From Gracilaria gracilis (lineage: Eukaryota; Rhodophyta; Florideophyceae; Gracilariales; Gracilariaceae): DNA of 64,000 nt. Below, one piece after another: positions 43,908-55,137 of this stretch; positions within the stretch are counted from its first letter, which is position 1; each line of letters opens with the position of its first letter. The stretch spans positions 682,001 through 746,000 of the forward strand of contig JARGSG010000026.1 in assembly GCA_030374805.1 (NCBI GenBank), read 5' to 3'. The notes under the pieces are model-generated. The model had not been told where the DNA came from, ran no database searches, and saw nothing but the letters and a program-made list of their open reading frames with translations. The position numbers and the translations under genes were made by a program.

Positions 43908-44675
43908 ATGTCGCCAACCGCGTCCTTCATCATCTCCTCCCTCCCCACCCCCCTCCGTCCGCCGCTCCCGCCCACAAGAGCCACGTCCCGCGCCCCGCCA
44001 AGAAGAAGCGCAATTCCGCACCGGCGCGTCACCATCCCCTGCATGTGCGCCAAGCACGCCGTGCAAGTCGGTCAAGTCGTTGCCGTAGAAACCGGTAAAT
44101 CGCGCGTCGAGCTCGCAAAGATCACCGCCATCTCCTCATCAGGCGACACCGTCGACATCATTCTTCTGCAGCCCTTCGTCAAAGAACTCTACATCCAATC
44201 CAAACAACCTTCCACTTACGAGCGCGTCGAGAACATACGACCAATCATCTCCGAGTATGTACCTTCTCAACAAGGCTGGATAGTTCTCGACCAGGATTTT
44301 CAAACCGCCAAGAATTTCTTCGAACAACGAACTATATCCGGTGTCAAGGAGCGTACCGTTGAGGTTACGGCTGCCCCACCCACCGAATTGAGCGAACAGG
44401 CTTTGAAGAGGCAGCTGTTTTCCGCTACCAGGGCTCAGGCGTTTTGGGCCGCCGCCCTCAGTGTTCCGCTTTCAGCTCTATGTTATTCCGCGTTCGCCGC
44501 CGCGCGTCAGACGTACCAAGCCAACCCAGCGGGCGAGGAATTGCTTGGCGGTCAGGTATTCCGATCGTTGGTATTGTTCACGACAGCCACAGCTTCGGTC
44601 AGTGCGCTTGTAATAGGCAGCGGTCTTTTTCTCTACGCGCTTTCGAAGGGCGCTGAAGACGAGCAAACGACATAA
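43908..44675 (+). CDS. Plastid-targeted protein with two C-terminal membrane helices, unknown
   Basis: 255 residues from the ATG at 43908 (GCAACCATG). The frame is open upstream, but only this start gives a transit-peptide-like N-terminus (Ser/Pro/Arg-rich, no acidic residues to about residue 45). A small beta-rich domain follows (QVGQVVAVETGKSRVELAKI), then a charged linker, then two hydrophobic segments (AFWAAALSVPLSALCYSAFA and SVSALVIGSGLFLYALSKG). No family recognised. A thylakoid or envelope location is inferred. The downstream convergent gene ends 128 bases away. Confidence 0.65.
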   Translation: MSPTASFIISSLPTPLRPPLPPTRATSRAPPRRSAIPHRRVTIPCMCAKHAVQVGQVVAVETGKSRVELAKITAISSSGDTVDIILLQPFVKELYIQSKQPSTYERVENIRPIISEYVPSQQGWIVLDQDFQTAKNFFEQRTISGVKERTVEVTAAPPTELSEQALKRQLFSATRAQAFWAAALSVPLSALCYSAFAAARQTYQANPAGEELLGGQVFRSLVLFTTATASVSALVIGSGLFLYALSKGAEDEQTT

Positions 44676-44803
44676 ACTACATGTATTCCACTGGTACTGC
44701 TTCCCATGTATACCGAGCATCCCAAGTTTATTTTACACACTAACTGCATCAGCTTCCACTTGTACTACATCTTCGCTAAGGTGTTGCCGGAAATGCCAAT
44801 TGT

Positions 44804-46132
44804 TCATAGAATTATCTTCCATGCTTCCTCCACGCTAGAGCACTTTCCGAGCGCTTCCGCGTCCACAGCGGGTTGTGATCTTGCCACCTGCTTCATATTG
44901 GCTGTGTCATCAGCCGAAGGATGCTCCATAAACACGCCATGCAGCTTTCCGTCCTTCACCCACACCGCCAATAACTGCGGGTCAAAGTCACCAACCACAA
45001 CACAATCGCCAACATTGTCCCCAAAGAACTGCCACGACAAATCAAACACCCTCGAATAAAAGTAGGGCAGATAGTCGTACGCCTCCGTACTGTTCGTCAT
45101 GATAGCCTTCACCGCATGCGCCGCCGTCTCACGCGCGTTTTGCACATGTTCCGTTCGCTGTGGACGATTGTCATACATCTTGAGAGGATAGTTGGCAATG
45201 TCACCGACCGCATACACGCCATCCACGGAAGTCTTGAGCGTACAATCCGTGATGATACCACCGCGTTCGTCCATGAGCAACTGCCCCTTGTACAACTCTG
45301 TTTCCGGGCGTGCACCAACTCCGACCACTACCAAGCTGGCTTCCTCCTCAATGTCCTGCACGCCATTTTGGCAGATCTTTGCGCCGCGTACGTGGCCGTC
45401 AGCATCACCCAAGAACGCCTTGCAGAGACGGCCGTTCTTGAGGAAAACGGCGCCCTTCTGTTTGTAAACCTTTTCGTAATGCACGGCAATTTCGGGGGTG
45501 AACAATCTGGACATGAGGTGTTCCTCAGGGAACACAAGCTTCACACGACATCCGACAGTGAGGGCAGCAGCAGCCACCTCCATACCGATATAACCACCAC
45601 CCACAACAATGATGTGCTTGTCCTTGTTCGCTGCCAGCGCTTCTGCAAGTGCCACACCGTCATCGTTCTCGCGAAGATAGTGAATGCCTTTGAGATGATG
45701 ACCTTCCGTTCTAGTCAATCGAATGGGCTGTGCGCCAGTGGCCAAAATGACGGCATCGGTGGCAGACACGGTCTCATCACCTTGAATAACAACGCTCTTC
45801 GAAGCAGCGTCAAACTTAACAACAGGCTTGCCAAGCTTGGCAGCAATGCCATGTTGTTCATACCAGTCCGGCGCCTGGCGATCGCCGCCCGACCCCACGC
45901 AGGTGTGAAAGCCCGGCAGTCGCGCCTTGGGGTTCATGAGAACGCCCTTCGAAAGCGCTGGGCGTTCGTACGGGTAGTAGGGCTCGGAGCCGATGAGACA
46001 AAGCTCACCGGGCTTGAGCCCCGATTCAACGAACTGGCGCGCGGCATAGCCGGCAGCATTGCCGGCGCCCAGAATGATGTACTTGAAGGTGGAAGCGGCG
46101 GAAGCCATGGATCGGACTTGTGTTCTCAGCAT
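44804..46132 (-). CDS. MDAR: Monodehydroascorbate reductase
   Basis: 442 residues from the ATG at 46132; a second ATG at 46108 and an open frame further upstream leave the exact N-terminus open. FAD-binding GAGNAAG at residues 22-28, PYERPALSKG, the plant-type insert PGFHTCVGSGGDRQ at ~73-85, ATGAQP at 131-136, the NAD(P)H Rossmann GGGYIGME at 178-185, and the second FAD strand VYAVGDIA at ~307-313. It reduces the monodehydroascorbate radical to ascorbate with NAD(P)H in the ascorbate-glutathione cycle. The short N-terminus gives no clear targeting. Single exon. Confidence 0.9.
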   Translation of the reverse strand: MLRTQVRSMASAASTFKYIILGAGNAAGYAARQFVESGLKPGELCLIGSEPYYPYERPALSKGVLMNPKARLPGFHTCVGSGGDRQAPDWYEQHGIAAKLGKPVVKFDAASKSVVIQGDETVSATDAVILATGAQPIRLTRTEGHHLKGIHYLRENDDGVALAEALAANKDKHIIVVGGGYIGMEVAAAALTVGCRVKLVFPEEHLMSRLFTPEIAVHYEKVYKQKGAVFLKNGRLCKAFLGDADGHVRGAKICQNGVQDIEEEASLVVVGVGARPETELYKGQLLMDERGGIITDCTLKTSVDGVYAVGDIANYPLKMYDNRPQRTEHVQNARETAAHAVKAIMTNSTEAYDYLPYFYSRVFDLSWQFFGDNVGDCVVVGDFDPQLLAVWVKDGKLHGVFMEHPSADDTANMKQVARSQPAVDAEALGKCSSVEEAWKIIL

Positions 46133-46680
46133 GCGATTCCCGCTGCGGACGAAGGGGGGGCGCGGGAGAAGCAAGTTGGGACGGCGATCGACGCGGGCGG
46201 TCGAAGGCGAAAGCGCTGGAGGACAAAAGCTTAAGTAAGACACGGTTGCGACTCGCGAGTGAGCAGCAATTGTTCGTAGAAAAGCTGCGCGCACTGGAAC
46301 AAAGCGGCTGACGCGGCCATTGCCATGAATAGACAGTACAATAGATATCTATCGATCAATTCGTGCGCGCAGATCAAGTCTCGATGCTGCGCACGTGTCC
46401 ACGTGCACGGCGGCGGCACGTGCCATTCGCGCTTGCACGCGCGCGTCCATTGGCGGTTGGAGCAACGGAAGGCGCGCTGCGCCACGCACCTCCGCCCGGG
46501 CGGGAGTTGGCCCCCGCCCCGTCGCTCCGCGCGCCGCCAAATGCGCGCAGCGTAGCGACCGCCGTTCACGCCCGACTGCGCATCAGCATGGCACGCCGCC
46601 CGCCTGCAACCGCCTTGTGCGCCCGAACCACGCGCTGCTCGGCCGTCCGTGCGCGCGCGCTGTGCTTCAATGCCAACGCA
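46133..46680. promoter_or_regulatory. Divergent intergenic region
   Basis: GC-rich 5' flank shared by monodehydroascorbate reductase (minus) and the AS8-like gene (plus). Plus-strand frames are open here, but no domain supports them. Confidence 0.4.
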
Positions 46681-47073
46681 ATGAATGACCAGCCGCCCGA
46701 TCTCCCGGGGCTGCCCGGCGTCATCACCAAGGCGGCGCACAAGTTTCGCAAAGCCACCTCCATCTTCCCGCCGCTCGGCGTGGGAATCGGCGTGGGTATC
46801 GGCTTTGGATGCGGCTTTGGCTGGCCCATGACCAAGGCTTACGGCCCGCCGCGCGCCCTCTGCGGCCCGGCTATTGCCGTCGGCGTCGGCGTCGGATATG
46901 GGCAGGGCGTCGGTAAACGCTTTGGGCGCGATATTCGACCCAACGGAGTGCGCGTTTGGCTCAAATCCATCGAGACGCGTTTGGATCACTTTACTAACCG
47001 AATTATTGCCGTCTTTAATCGAGCCGCTCGTAATGATTCTAAGTCAACTTCGCAACCACTCCAGCACAAGTAG
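46681..47073 (+). CDS. Small Gly-rich membrane protein, AS8-like
   Basis: 130 residues from the ATG at 46681; an in-frame ATG at 46588 would add a basic extension. The core is two Gly-rich hydrophobic stretches (PPLGVGIGVGIGFGCGFGWP and AIAVGVGVGYGQGVGKRFG) joined by TKAYGPPRALCG, recalling plant cadmium-induced protein AS8 and related Gly-zipper proteins. The C-terminal part is an amphipathic helix. The function of the family is not settled. Its last 30 bases overlap the 3' end of the convergent gene 47044-48165. Confidence 0.55.
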   Translation: MNDQPPDLPGLPGVITKAAHKFRKATSIFPPLGVGIGVGIGFGCGFGWPMTKAYGPPRALCGPAIAVGVGVGYGQGVGKRFGRDIRPNGVRVWLKSIETRLDHFTNRIIAVFNRAARNDSKSTSQPLQHK

Positions 47074-48165
47074 CAGGATCAGCGGGCTTGTCATCAGACT
47101 CACCAACGCAATGTTGGTCGCCAAGCTGATTCTCTCCGTCTTGCTGTTGATCTCGTCTTCATGGCGCACTGCTGTTTCGTACCGCTTCTCCACCTGAGCG
47201 TTCATGTCAGGAAGTGAGAACCTCACCACTCGATACCCTGTATCCTGTGTTTCATCGTCAACGCCTAGTTCTTGCATTGCGTCAAGGCCCAACATAAGTT
47301 GCTTGGCCTTGCTTGAAATCTCCGCAAACGGACTGGAGCGAAGACGCACGTAAATTTGCCGCGCATCTTCTCTTCGCCCCACAGCTTCGTACGCCAACGC
47401 CAGCGAAAGAAATACCTTGCCGCCCACACGTGAGCGTTCCGACGTGAATTGCGTCACTTCTTCGAGGCGGTTTATAGCGTCGTATGGTAGCGTTTTCTTC
47501 ATCAACTTGTCCGAGTCTTCGAGTGCATGTTCGATTTGTTCGCGATGCTCTTCTTCTTTCTTCATATCAATTCCCTTCTTCTTGCGATACGCCTCCAATC
47601 GCTTGCGCACTGCTTCGTCGCGCGCTTTGGATTCTTCGCTTTCCAGATTAACACCGCCTGTTTCGATGCGTCGTCCGCCGCCATAAGTGCGAGAGATGTT
47701 GTCCGGGCGAGGAAAAACTCCCCAAGTGGAAACTTTGGGCTGGTAGTCCTCTTTACTGTCCTGTTTTCGAGTAGTGTCTGTGCCGGGAGTGAGCGAGGAG
47801 CCTTTATTAAAGAACTGTTCCGCCTCCTGAATTTGATTGTTGAGTATTTGTTCCTTTTTCCAGTCTGGGAGCTCGCTGAATGCAAAGGGCTTCTCAGCTT
47901 GCTTCTCTTGCTGATCTGCGTTTGGCGATGACGACGTCGGTGTCGCACTGTCGCCAGCGGCTGCAGAGGATTGCGATTGGAGACGCTTCTGCTTGCGCAA
48001 CTTTGCTATCTTGGCGGCGATTTCATCTTCGCGAGAGCGGTCGGAGGTGTCATTGATGTTCGCTGACGGCGGTCGCCGCGCACAAGTGGAGCACCGTCTT
48101 ACCCGTGGCGCTGTGAGGAATAAGGGCCTTTGCACAAAGGCCGCCGGTTGAGAGTGAGTCAGCAT
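47044..48165 (-). CDS. Plastid TPR-like protein with C-terminal membrane helix
   Basis: 373 residues, ATG at 48165. Transit-peptide-like N-terminus, then a charged disordered region, the block STWGVFPRPDNISRTYGGGR, a Lys/Glu-rich helix, and a TPR-like pair (AINRLEEVTQFTSERSR... LALAYEAVGRREDARQIY). The C-terminus has one membrane helix (LATNIALVSLMTSPLILLLV). It resembles an uncharacterised green-lineage chloroplast TPR family; I recall the family from the WGVFPRP block and cannot give a function. Single exon. Confidence 0.65.
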   Translation of the reverse strand: MLTHSQPAAFVQRPLFLTAPRVRRCSTCARRPPSANINDTSDRSREDEIAAKIAKLRKQKRLQSQSSAAAGDSATPTSSSPNADQQEKQAEKPFAFSELPDWKKEQILNNQIQEAEQFFNKGSSLTPGTDTTRKQDSKEDYQPKVSTWGVFPRPDNISRTYGGGRRIETGGVNLESEESKARDEAVRKRLEAYRKKKGIDMKKEEEHREQIEHALEDSDKLMKKTLPYDAINRLEEVTQFTSERSRVGGKVFLSLALAYEAVGRREDARQIYVRLRSSPFAEISSKAKQLMLGLDAMQELGVDDETQDTGYRVVRFSLPDMNAQVEKRYETAVRHEDEINSKTERISLATNIALVSLMTSPLILLLVLEWLRS

Positions 48166-49671
48166 GATGGAGTTGGCGGCTGCAGCCTCGGAGCGTGGGC
48201 GTTTGGCGAGATGTAAGTTCCTCTGCTTCAGTGCTGGCGAACGGTGCCAACTTGCAGGAGAACTGGTGGCAGTTGAAGTTGCAAACTTTTTGACAGCAGA
48301 CAGCGACTCTCCACAGAGTAGGATATCTTATCCTAGTCTTTTTTCGTTTCATGATTTTTTTTTGGATGGACCACAAGCTGTGCACTCGTTGGCAGTGCAT
48401 GCAAAGCGACGATGCAACTCTGTACAACTCATACACAGCTTCTTCGTGCGGATCCCTCACCTTCATCGTTTCAGGAGGCTTTTCGAAGAACGTTCTTTCC
48501 GCAAGCTTGCGCCGAACTCACCACTGCACAGACCACCACCTTTCACTCAAAGCCCACTGAGATGCCGCCGTGGAAAATAGTCACCATGACCACCAAACAC
48601 AGCGCGGTATTAGCCTCTGTGGCATATAGCCCAGCGTCATCAAGGTCATGTCTCTAATGTCCAACAAGTCACAATCACAACACCGTCATTAGCTATTTGC
48701 TCAACTTCCACCAACCACGCGAGTTAACGAGGGTTAGGAGAGTTAACCTTTCACGGCGTCGTTCCACGTTGTATCACCGGTATTTTGATCACATTTTCCA
48801 CATTCCATCGCGCACATTGCGGTGTCGATAATGAACTCACGAACGTCATCCAACCGTCGTCTCTCAGGGAATGCCGTTGGTTCGCATCAAGACAGCTTAT
48901 CGACTTCATCTTGAGCACAGCTTAGAGCCACCTCACACTGCTTGAGACCGCTTTCATTCAGGTCACGGAGGTTCACGCTACATACAAACAGCACCATAGC
49001 TTGCGATATGCTCCTCGGCAACAGTCGTCGCCTCCGACACCAAATTCGTCATAGCTCAGTTTCTTTATGCCCCTAAGGTACTTCCGCTTTTGCAACGGTT
49101 GGCTTTCATGTTATACACGGGTATGCGCCTAACTTTTCTACGACAGCGCAGTTAGACCTTGCTGCCCTTCTTTGACGCAGAACAATCAGGGTTTTGCCGA
49201 TTGCTGTCTGAAAATCAAGTCAGGGAAGGGCAAACAGCTCACAAACACTGAAAACGGAAACACCCGGAACTAGGGCCTTGCATAGAATGGATAAGCGCAC
49301 ACTACATGCGTATCACACTAACCGAGCTAAGTTGGCTCCATGCAAAGCTACTGCCACAACATCCATAGTGACACCCACCAAAACACTGAACAAAATATGT
49401 ACACAGGTCGGATCCAGACAAGACGACAAAGCAGCTCTATTATAATTATATTGACAAAACGATATGTAGAGCTGGGTTCACGGTTGTAATACATTCATTC
49501 TGACACCGTAGTCGTAGCGCCCAAAGGGAATAAGGGCAGAAGACGGGGGTGTCATTCGCGAGGAGCGGAGGAGGGGGTGCAAACGGAGAAAGCGGTGGGA
49601 CACCTGCGAGATCTGCGAGAACGGACGCGAGGAACGCGGCAAGGAAAAAGAACCGGGAGTCATCCGTGCTA
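48166..49671. other. Intergenic region without recognised genes
   Basis: Low coding bias and many stops in all frames. It includes the promoter of the TPR-like gene and the 3' flank of the Ca2+-ATPase. I see no tRNA or conserved RNA. Confidence 0.45.
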
Positions 49672-52600
49672 CTATGACTCCATCTTTCCCCTCGATACCA
49701 CGTTCACGAACGCAACCGCATGCACAAAGACTCTTAATCTCACGAGAGACGGTGAAACTTCCATCGACGGTTGCGGCACGCCATCAAGCTCTTCCTTCGC
49801 AGGATTGCTCGAGATCTCCGTTTCGTCCGTTCTGGACTCCTTCATTGCGTCGGAGATCTCATGGTCCGACCCGTCGTACGGTATCTTCCGCTGGGGAATG
49901 TGCATCAGCTTTTCTAGCTTGGACATATCGGTTGGATCTTCATCCGTTGGTCCATAGCACCACTCCAACGGGAAGCACCTAACCAAGAAGCCCCATGGAA
50001 GAGCCAATGCACCTAGAACAAGCGAAGTGCCCCATGCAGCAGCGTTAATTCGCCCGATGCCAATGGAATCACCAACTCTTGTTCCCCCCACACCCAGCAT
50101 CAGCGCGACCTGCACCAGGACTGTGATGGTCACAATCACAATGAACAGGTAACTGTGAAGCAGACCTGCAAACACGTTCTTTCCCGTGATCCGTCGAGAG
50201 TTAATCTCGGACCCGATCTGCATAAACACAAACACGTTGAAGATAACGCTCCTGATCTCCAAATCTCTCGCTTCACAATCACTCGCAGAAGCGCAGTCCA
50301 GACCAAAGATGTTAGATCCAGCGTATTGTAGAATGAGGCACACCACAAGTTGGTAGAAGCTCATTCCAGCGATATTCCGAAACATTGCACGGTTGATTAG
50401 GGGTGCTCTTCTCCCAAAGGGTTTCCGCTTCAAAAGGTCGGGGCGCGGTGGTTCAGTCGCAAGAGCTAAGGCACCCATTGAATCCATGATCATATTCACC
50501 CATAGCAGCGGTACTGCGCCCAACGGCAATTCACGTCCAGCACAGGCAGAGAGAAAATTGAGGGTGACGGCAACAACATTCACCACAAGCTGAAACTGAA
50601 GGAACTTTCTGATAGACTCGTAGACATTTCTGCCCCAAAGCACTGCCTTCGTCATGGACTGGATGTTGTCATCAAGAATCACAATATCACAGGCTTCTTT
50701 CGCGATTTCCGTACCAGCAATACCTAATGCGAAACCAACATCAGCCTCCTTCAATGCAGGACCATCTGTGATACAGGACAAAGATAGTGGTAAAAAGTGC
50801 GCGTGAGATACAAGATCGTTAGCATTGAGGAAACACTCACATTCAAGCGCAAATGCTGCTCGTGAAACCAAGGGGGTAACATCCACTTACCGTTTGTGCC
50901 ATCGCCGGTGACACTTGTTACTTCTCCCAACTTTTTGTGCTCTCGCACAAGCAATAGTTTGTCATTCGGAGTTGAGCGCGCAAGAACTTGGATCTTCAGG
51001 GCCTTCTTGTCCAGTTCAGTTTGTGACATCGCCCGAAACTCGGGACCTTCCACAACAAGTCCATCAGGATCAAGTATTCCTGCCTCCTTTGCAATGAATG
51101 TAGCAGTAAGCTTGTTGTCTCCGGTAACCATACGCACTGTTACACCAGCTTCCTTCAACTGTCGAACCGCTTCACGCGTCTCAGGACGGACTGGGTCCTT
51201 AATTCCGACAACGCCAACATATGTGAGATTGTCGTCTGGCGCATCTCGCCAAAAAGCTTCGTCGTTTTCAGGGTGATCAATATCACGATATGCTAGCAAT
51301 AAAGTGCGCAACCCTCTGCTTGCCAAAGACTGTACATGGCTGAGAATCTGTTGTCTTCCTTCGCTATCCAGAGCATTGCAGGTATATCCATCAGGCATGA
51401 GCTTTTGCGAACACTTCTTCACAACTAGCTCTGGTGCACCCTTGGTGTGCAATCGCATGACACCATTCCCTAACCTTTGCGCTGTGCTCATGCTCTTCTT
51501 GATTGAGTCAAACATGTACACGCGGAAAACGTCACTCTCCTTACGAATTGTACGATAGTCTCTCTGCCACAAATGAACAAGCTGCAGAAGCGCGCACTCT
51601 GTTTTGTTTCCAAGGTGGTCAATTGTACCAGACGCATTAAATTGGAGATTGGCTTGGCTGTTCACTGCCATTGTAGCGCAAAGTATGTCGCGGTATCGGT
51701 CGGACAATTTGTCCGGTGCGGGTGAAAGTGTTTCGTCGTACACAGCAAACGGCCCATGCCAATTGGCCTCGACGACAGTCATTCGATTCTGTGTGAGCGT
51801 TCCGGTCTTGTCGGCATTGAGCTGGGTAGCGGACCCCATTGTTTCGCAAGCTTCCAATCGTCGCACAAGATTGTTGTCTTTCATCATCTTTCGCATCGCG
51901 AACGCAAGACCCAATGTGATTGCTAACGGCAGGCCTTCAGGTATAGCAACGACGACAATGGTGACGGCATCGATGAAGAAGTCGAGAACCAAAGTGCCGT
52001 CCCAATCGTTTAACCTGGAGGAATCGACAATCCATCGGATTAACGACACTGCAAATGTGAGCACTGCAAACAATATACCGAGCTTGCCAATGCTCCAGGC
52101 AAGGCGATCAAGGCGTTCTTGCAGAGGAGTGTTTTCTGGTTCTACAATTAAGCCCTTGAGAATGACGCCCCATTGCGAGCGTTCACCCACAGCCACAACG
52201 AGCGCGAAGCCCACACCTTCAGAGACTGTGGTACCTGACAGCAGAAACACGTCATCATCCAGGGTCTTGTGGATATCGATTGGCTCTCCAGTCATTGCAG
52301 ACTCATTGGTCTTGAGCGCTGAACCACGCAGGAGGATTGCATCGGCCGGAAGCTTATCGCCTGCAGCGATTTTGATGACATCACCGACGAGTATATTCTC
52401 GGCATCAACGCTGGTGGCAGTGGAAGCGCGCACAACCTGGACTGCATAATTGTCCTTGACAGAATTGAGCTGTCTGAACTTTTTTTCTTTCTGACGATCA
52501 ATTAAAGCCTGTACCATGACAACGACAATGACGACGAGCACAATGGCAATTCCCTCAAGATATCCATAGTGGTCTCTGTTCTCCTTAATTACACTGCCGA

Positions 52601-52922
52601 TGATTAAAGACACGGTGGCGGCCACACTGAGAATGATGATAGTAACATCTTGAAAGGCCTCATACACGAGGCGCAGGAGAGTCTTTGGGGGTGGATACTT
52701 GAACTTGTTGGCGCCGTAGTACTGGGAGCGTGGCAGGGTACCGGCGGCGATTTCATCTGGCGATAGGCCTCCTTGAGGATTCGAATGCAAAGCATTCGCT
52801 AAGCCAGAGGGACCACCCAGCTTGCGAAGCGCATCGCGGTCTCGGTCTTCGACGATGCGAATGAGTTCATCTGGGGGGATGGAGAAGCGCGGCGCAGCAA
52901 AGCCTTGTTCGGCGGCGTCCAT
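49672..52922 (-). CDS. Type IIB (PMCA/ACA-like) Ca2+-transporting P-type ATPase
   Basis: Two exons, 52922-50891 and 50765-49672, joined by a 125-nt intron (GTAAGT at 50890, CAG at 50768-50766). The splice rebuilds TGDGTNDGPALKEADVGF, the hinge motif of the P domain. 1,041 residues. TGEP (actuator) is present, VAIPEGLPLA is the M4 Ca2+ site, and NADKTGTLTQN holds the phosphorylated Asp371 (Ala replaces the usual Ser before it). NMIMDSMGALALATEPP is the M6 region of IIB pumps. It exports Ca2+ from the cytosol or into a store. The N-terminus is ~90 residues before M1 and the tail is ~70, acidic; no clear calmodulin site is seen. The ATG at 52922 is chosen. Confidence 0.92.
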
Positions 52923-54168
52923 CTGGTGGCAGAGCACAAGATCAGAGGGCGGAGAGGTGACACGAGGCGTTGGCAGAAGGCGTGGCGAAGCAGAAGACGG
53001 GGACGCCAAGCGCGACCGAAGCGGTCAGAGGGGAAGTAAGGGCGAGAGGGGGGAAGGGGGGGGGAAAGGGGGAGTGGGAGGGGGTAGCAAAGGTGGATGA
53101 CGTGAGCAAGATGGCGTCTGCTGTGCTAGCAGAGCGGGCTTGTGGTGGGAAGCTGGTGGGCTCGCCAGCGCCCGCGCCCGGGCGCGAGCATATCCGGGTG
53201 AACTCTCCTCGTCCGCTGCGCAGCCATTGGCCGGCGCTTGCAACCCGCTGCTCGAACAGCGGGCCGCATGCTTTTTTGCACACGTCACAGACACTCTCCC
53301 GCGCAGCGCGCGCAGCGCGCAACGCATTTGCATTGGCTGGCGCGTGGCCACGTGCCGCACGTGCCATGCGCGTGCACGCCGCTCGCTGTGCCTCACATTG
53401 CCGTTCTTCTACCAGTGCGAACTGCGCTGCAAATACTGTACGGTACATGACAATTTTTTATCTAATTTTTAAATCTCAATGACTTTGCCACGGGTGCAAT
53501 TTATTAGCTCAGTGCAAGCTATGGAGCGCGCGCCTTGCGCTCCGTGCAATGCCTTGCACTGCCTTACACCGCCTTACAACAAACAGTACGTGTACACGTA
53601 CAAGAATCGTCGCCCAGACGCTGTTGTCTCCCAGCTGATGGACAGCGCGTTCACAGTGTGAACTTCACACATTGGAGACGTGCACAGCTGACTGGCAGCC
53701 AGTGCAGACTAAGCAGGCCGTGGTGCATTGTATCAGGTTGGCGCAAGCTGCGGAGTTTGCGCCGTGCGCTCTGCCCAACACAGCGTACACGTGTGGTGAC
53801 CACACAATGGAGTTGCGCTTCCGCGCTGCAAGTTGCAAGTTGGGGAAGCGCGTGCAGCGGGCTGCAAGCGACGCGTCCACGTCACCCTCGCGCTTGTTGT
53901 CGCTGCCGAGCGCCGCCGCGCGGGTCCGTCGTCGCTTGGCGCCGCGCCCGAGCCGTCGTCCGCGCGCTGACTTGGCGGCCCCGTCAAGCTCGAGCGCCGC
54001 GGCCCGCGTCTTCCTCCCGCGCGCCGCTCGCCGACATGCCGTCTTCGTATCTCGTCATGTGCTGCTTGCCGTCTGCCCGCCCTACTTAACTCCGCCGCCT
54101 GCCACCGCGCTGTGCGGCCTCCCCTGCCGCTCGCCCTGTGAGCAGTGCTGCGCGCCTGCTGTTTCGAG
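52923..54168. other. Divergent intergenic region
   Basis: GC-rich with purine-rich stretches just upstream of the Ca2+-ATPase (53040-53090). Open frames are antisense mirrors without domain character. No gene is supported. Confidence 0.45.
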
Positions 54169-55137
54169 ATGTACGTCGTTCCCAGGAGGACTCTCAAGCT
54201 CACCATCTTGTCATGTGAGTCGCTGCCGCCGTTAACCTCCACGCGCCTCTGGGCGGACGAGCGCCTTATTGCCGAGCACAGCTCGCTCACGCGCAAGTTT
54301 GAGCAAGCTGGAACACAGCTGCAACAGAGCGCTACCGTTACCACTGATGACAATGCCTCCACTGTTCTCAAGTTTCCTCTCGGCCTCAGTGCGCCCAACT
54401 CTCAGCCGGTCGCGAACTACATGGATTATTGCGAGGCTGCCTCCAAGCTGCAGGCCTTTCTGGCCATGTACGGCGATTCTGCCGCGTCAGACAAAAAGAT
54501 TGCCCCAAACTGCTATGCGTGCGTAACACTGGAGCGCAACACCGTCGCGCCGCCGATGGCTGTCACCGAGGTGAAGCGAGCCAACCACGACCCGTTTTGG
54601 AATTGCACTACTGAGGACATCAACATCGATCTGATGCTGCTCTGCGGCGAGATGGAAAGCGCCTCCTACCTTTATTGCCAGCGGCTCAGAATCGCTGTGT
54701 ACCATCACTTTGGCTTCGGACAGGACGCCGGCTGCACGGCATGGACGCCTGATAAGCCTAGCGACGGATTGCTCATTGGGGAGGCTTTTCTTGCCGTTGG
54801 AGAATTATTTGCTGATCCGTGTCAAACACGGCATGAATTGAAGGTATACGGCACAGATCACTGCCTCATTTCCGCATGCAAGCTACACATTGACACTAAG
54901 GTGTCTTGTTCCAGTGCCAAGGTGCCCAAGATGTTCCCGTGCCAGACCGCCTTTCCGACGATGCTTCCAGTAGAGCTGGAGAACGAACGCGAGAAGAAGT
55001 GTTCTGCTGACGTGTCAGTTAGTGGCTTTGATTCCATTTCTTTGCCATCTGCGGTTAAACTGGCTGTGGCTTCGTCGAAGGGTTGTTCTCGCAAGCACAA
55101 GTGCAAGAGCAAATCAAAGTGCAAGTGCAAGTGCTGA
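54169..55137 (+). CDS. C2-domain-like protein with Lys/Cys-rich tail
   Basis: 322 residues from the ATG at 54169. It begins LKLTILSCESLPPL and later has CYACVTLE, TEVKRANHDPFWN and LRIAVYHHFGF...LIGEAFLAVGEL, in the order of C2 beta strands (the DPFW matches the P-W strand). A ~75-residue insert separates strand 1 from the rest. The C-terminus is a repetitive KCKSKSKCKCKC tail, possibly metal-binding or lipidated. The usual Ca2+-binding Asp loops are not clear, so Ca2+ binding is doubtful. Single exon; the C2 call is moderate. Confidence 0.5.
   Translation: MYVVPRRTLKLTILSCESLPPLTSTRLWADERLIAEHSSLTRKFEQAGTQLQQSATVTTDDNASTVLKFPLGLSAPNSQPVANYMDYCEAASKLQAFLAMYGDSAASDKKIAPNCYACVTLERNTVAPPMAVTEVKRANHDPFWNCTTEDINIDLMLLCGEMESASYLYCQRLRIAVYHHFGFGQDAGCTAWTPDKPSDGLLIGEAFLAVGELFADPCQTRHELKVYGTDHCLISACKLHIDTKVSCSSAKVPKMFPCQTAFPTMLPVELENEREKKCSADVSVSGFDSISLPSAVKLAVASSKGCSRKHKCKSKSKCKCKC

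Noticed and set aside
45116-46234. 372-codon plus-strand frame opposite monodehydroascorbate reductase
   Set aside because: Antisense shadow of a conserved enzyme.
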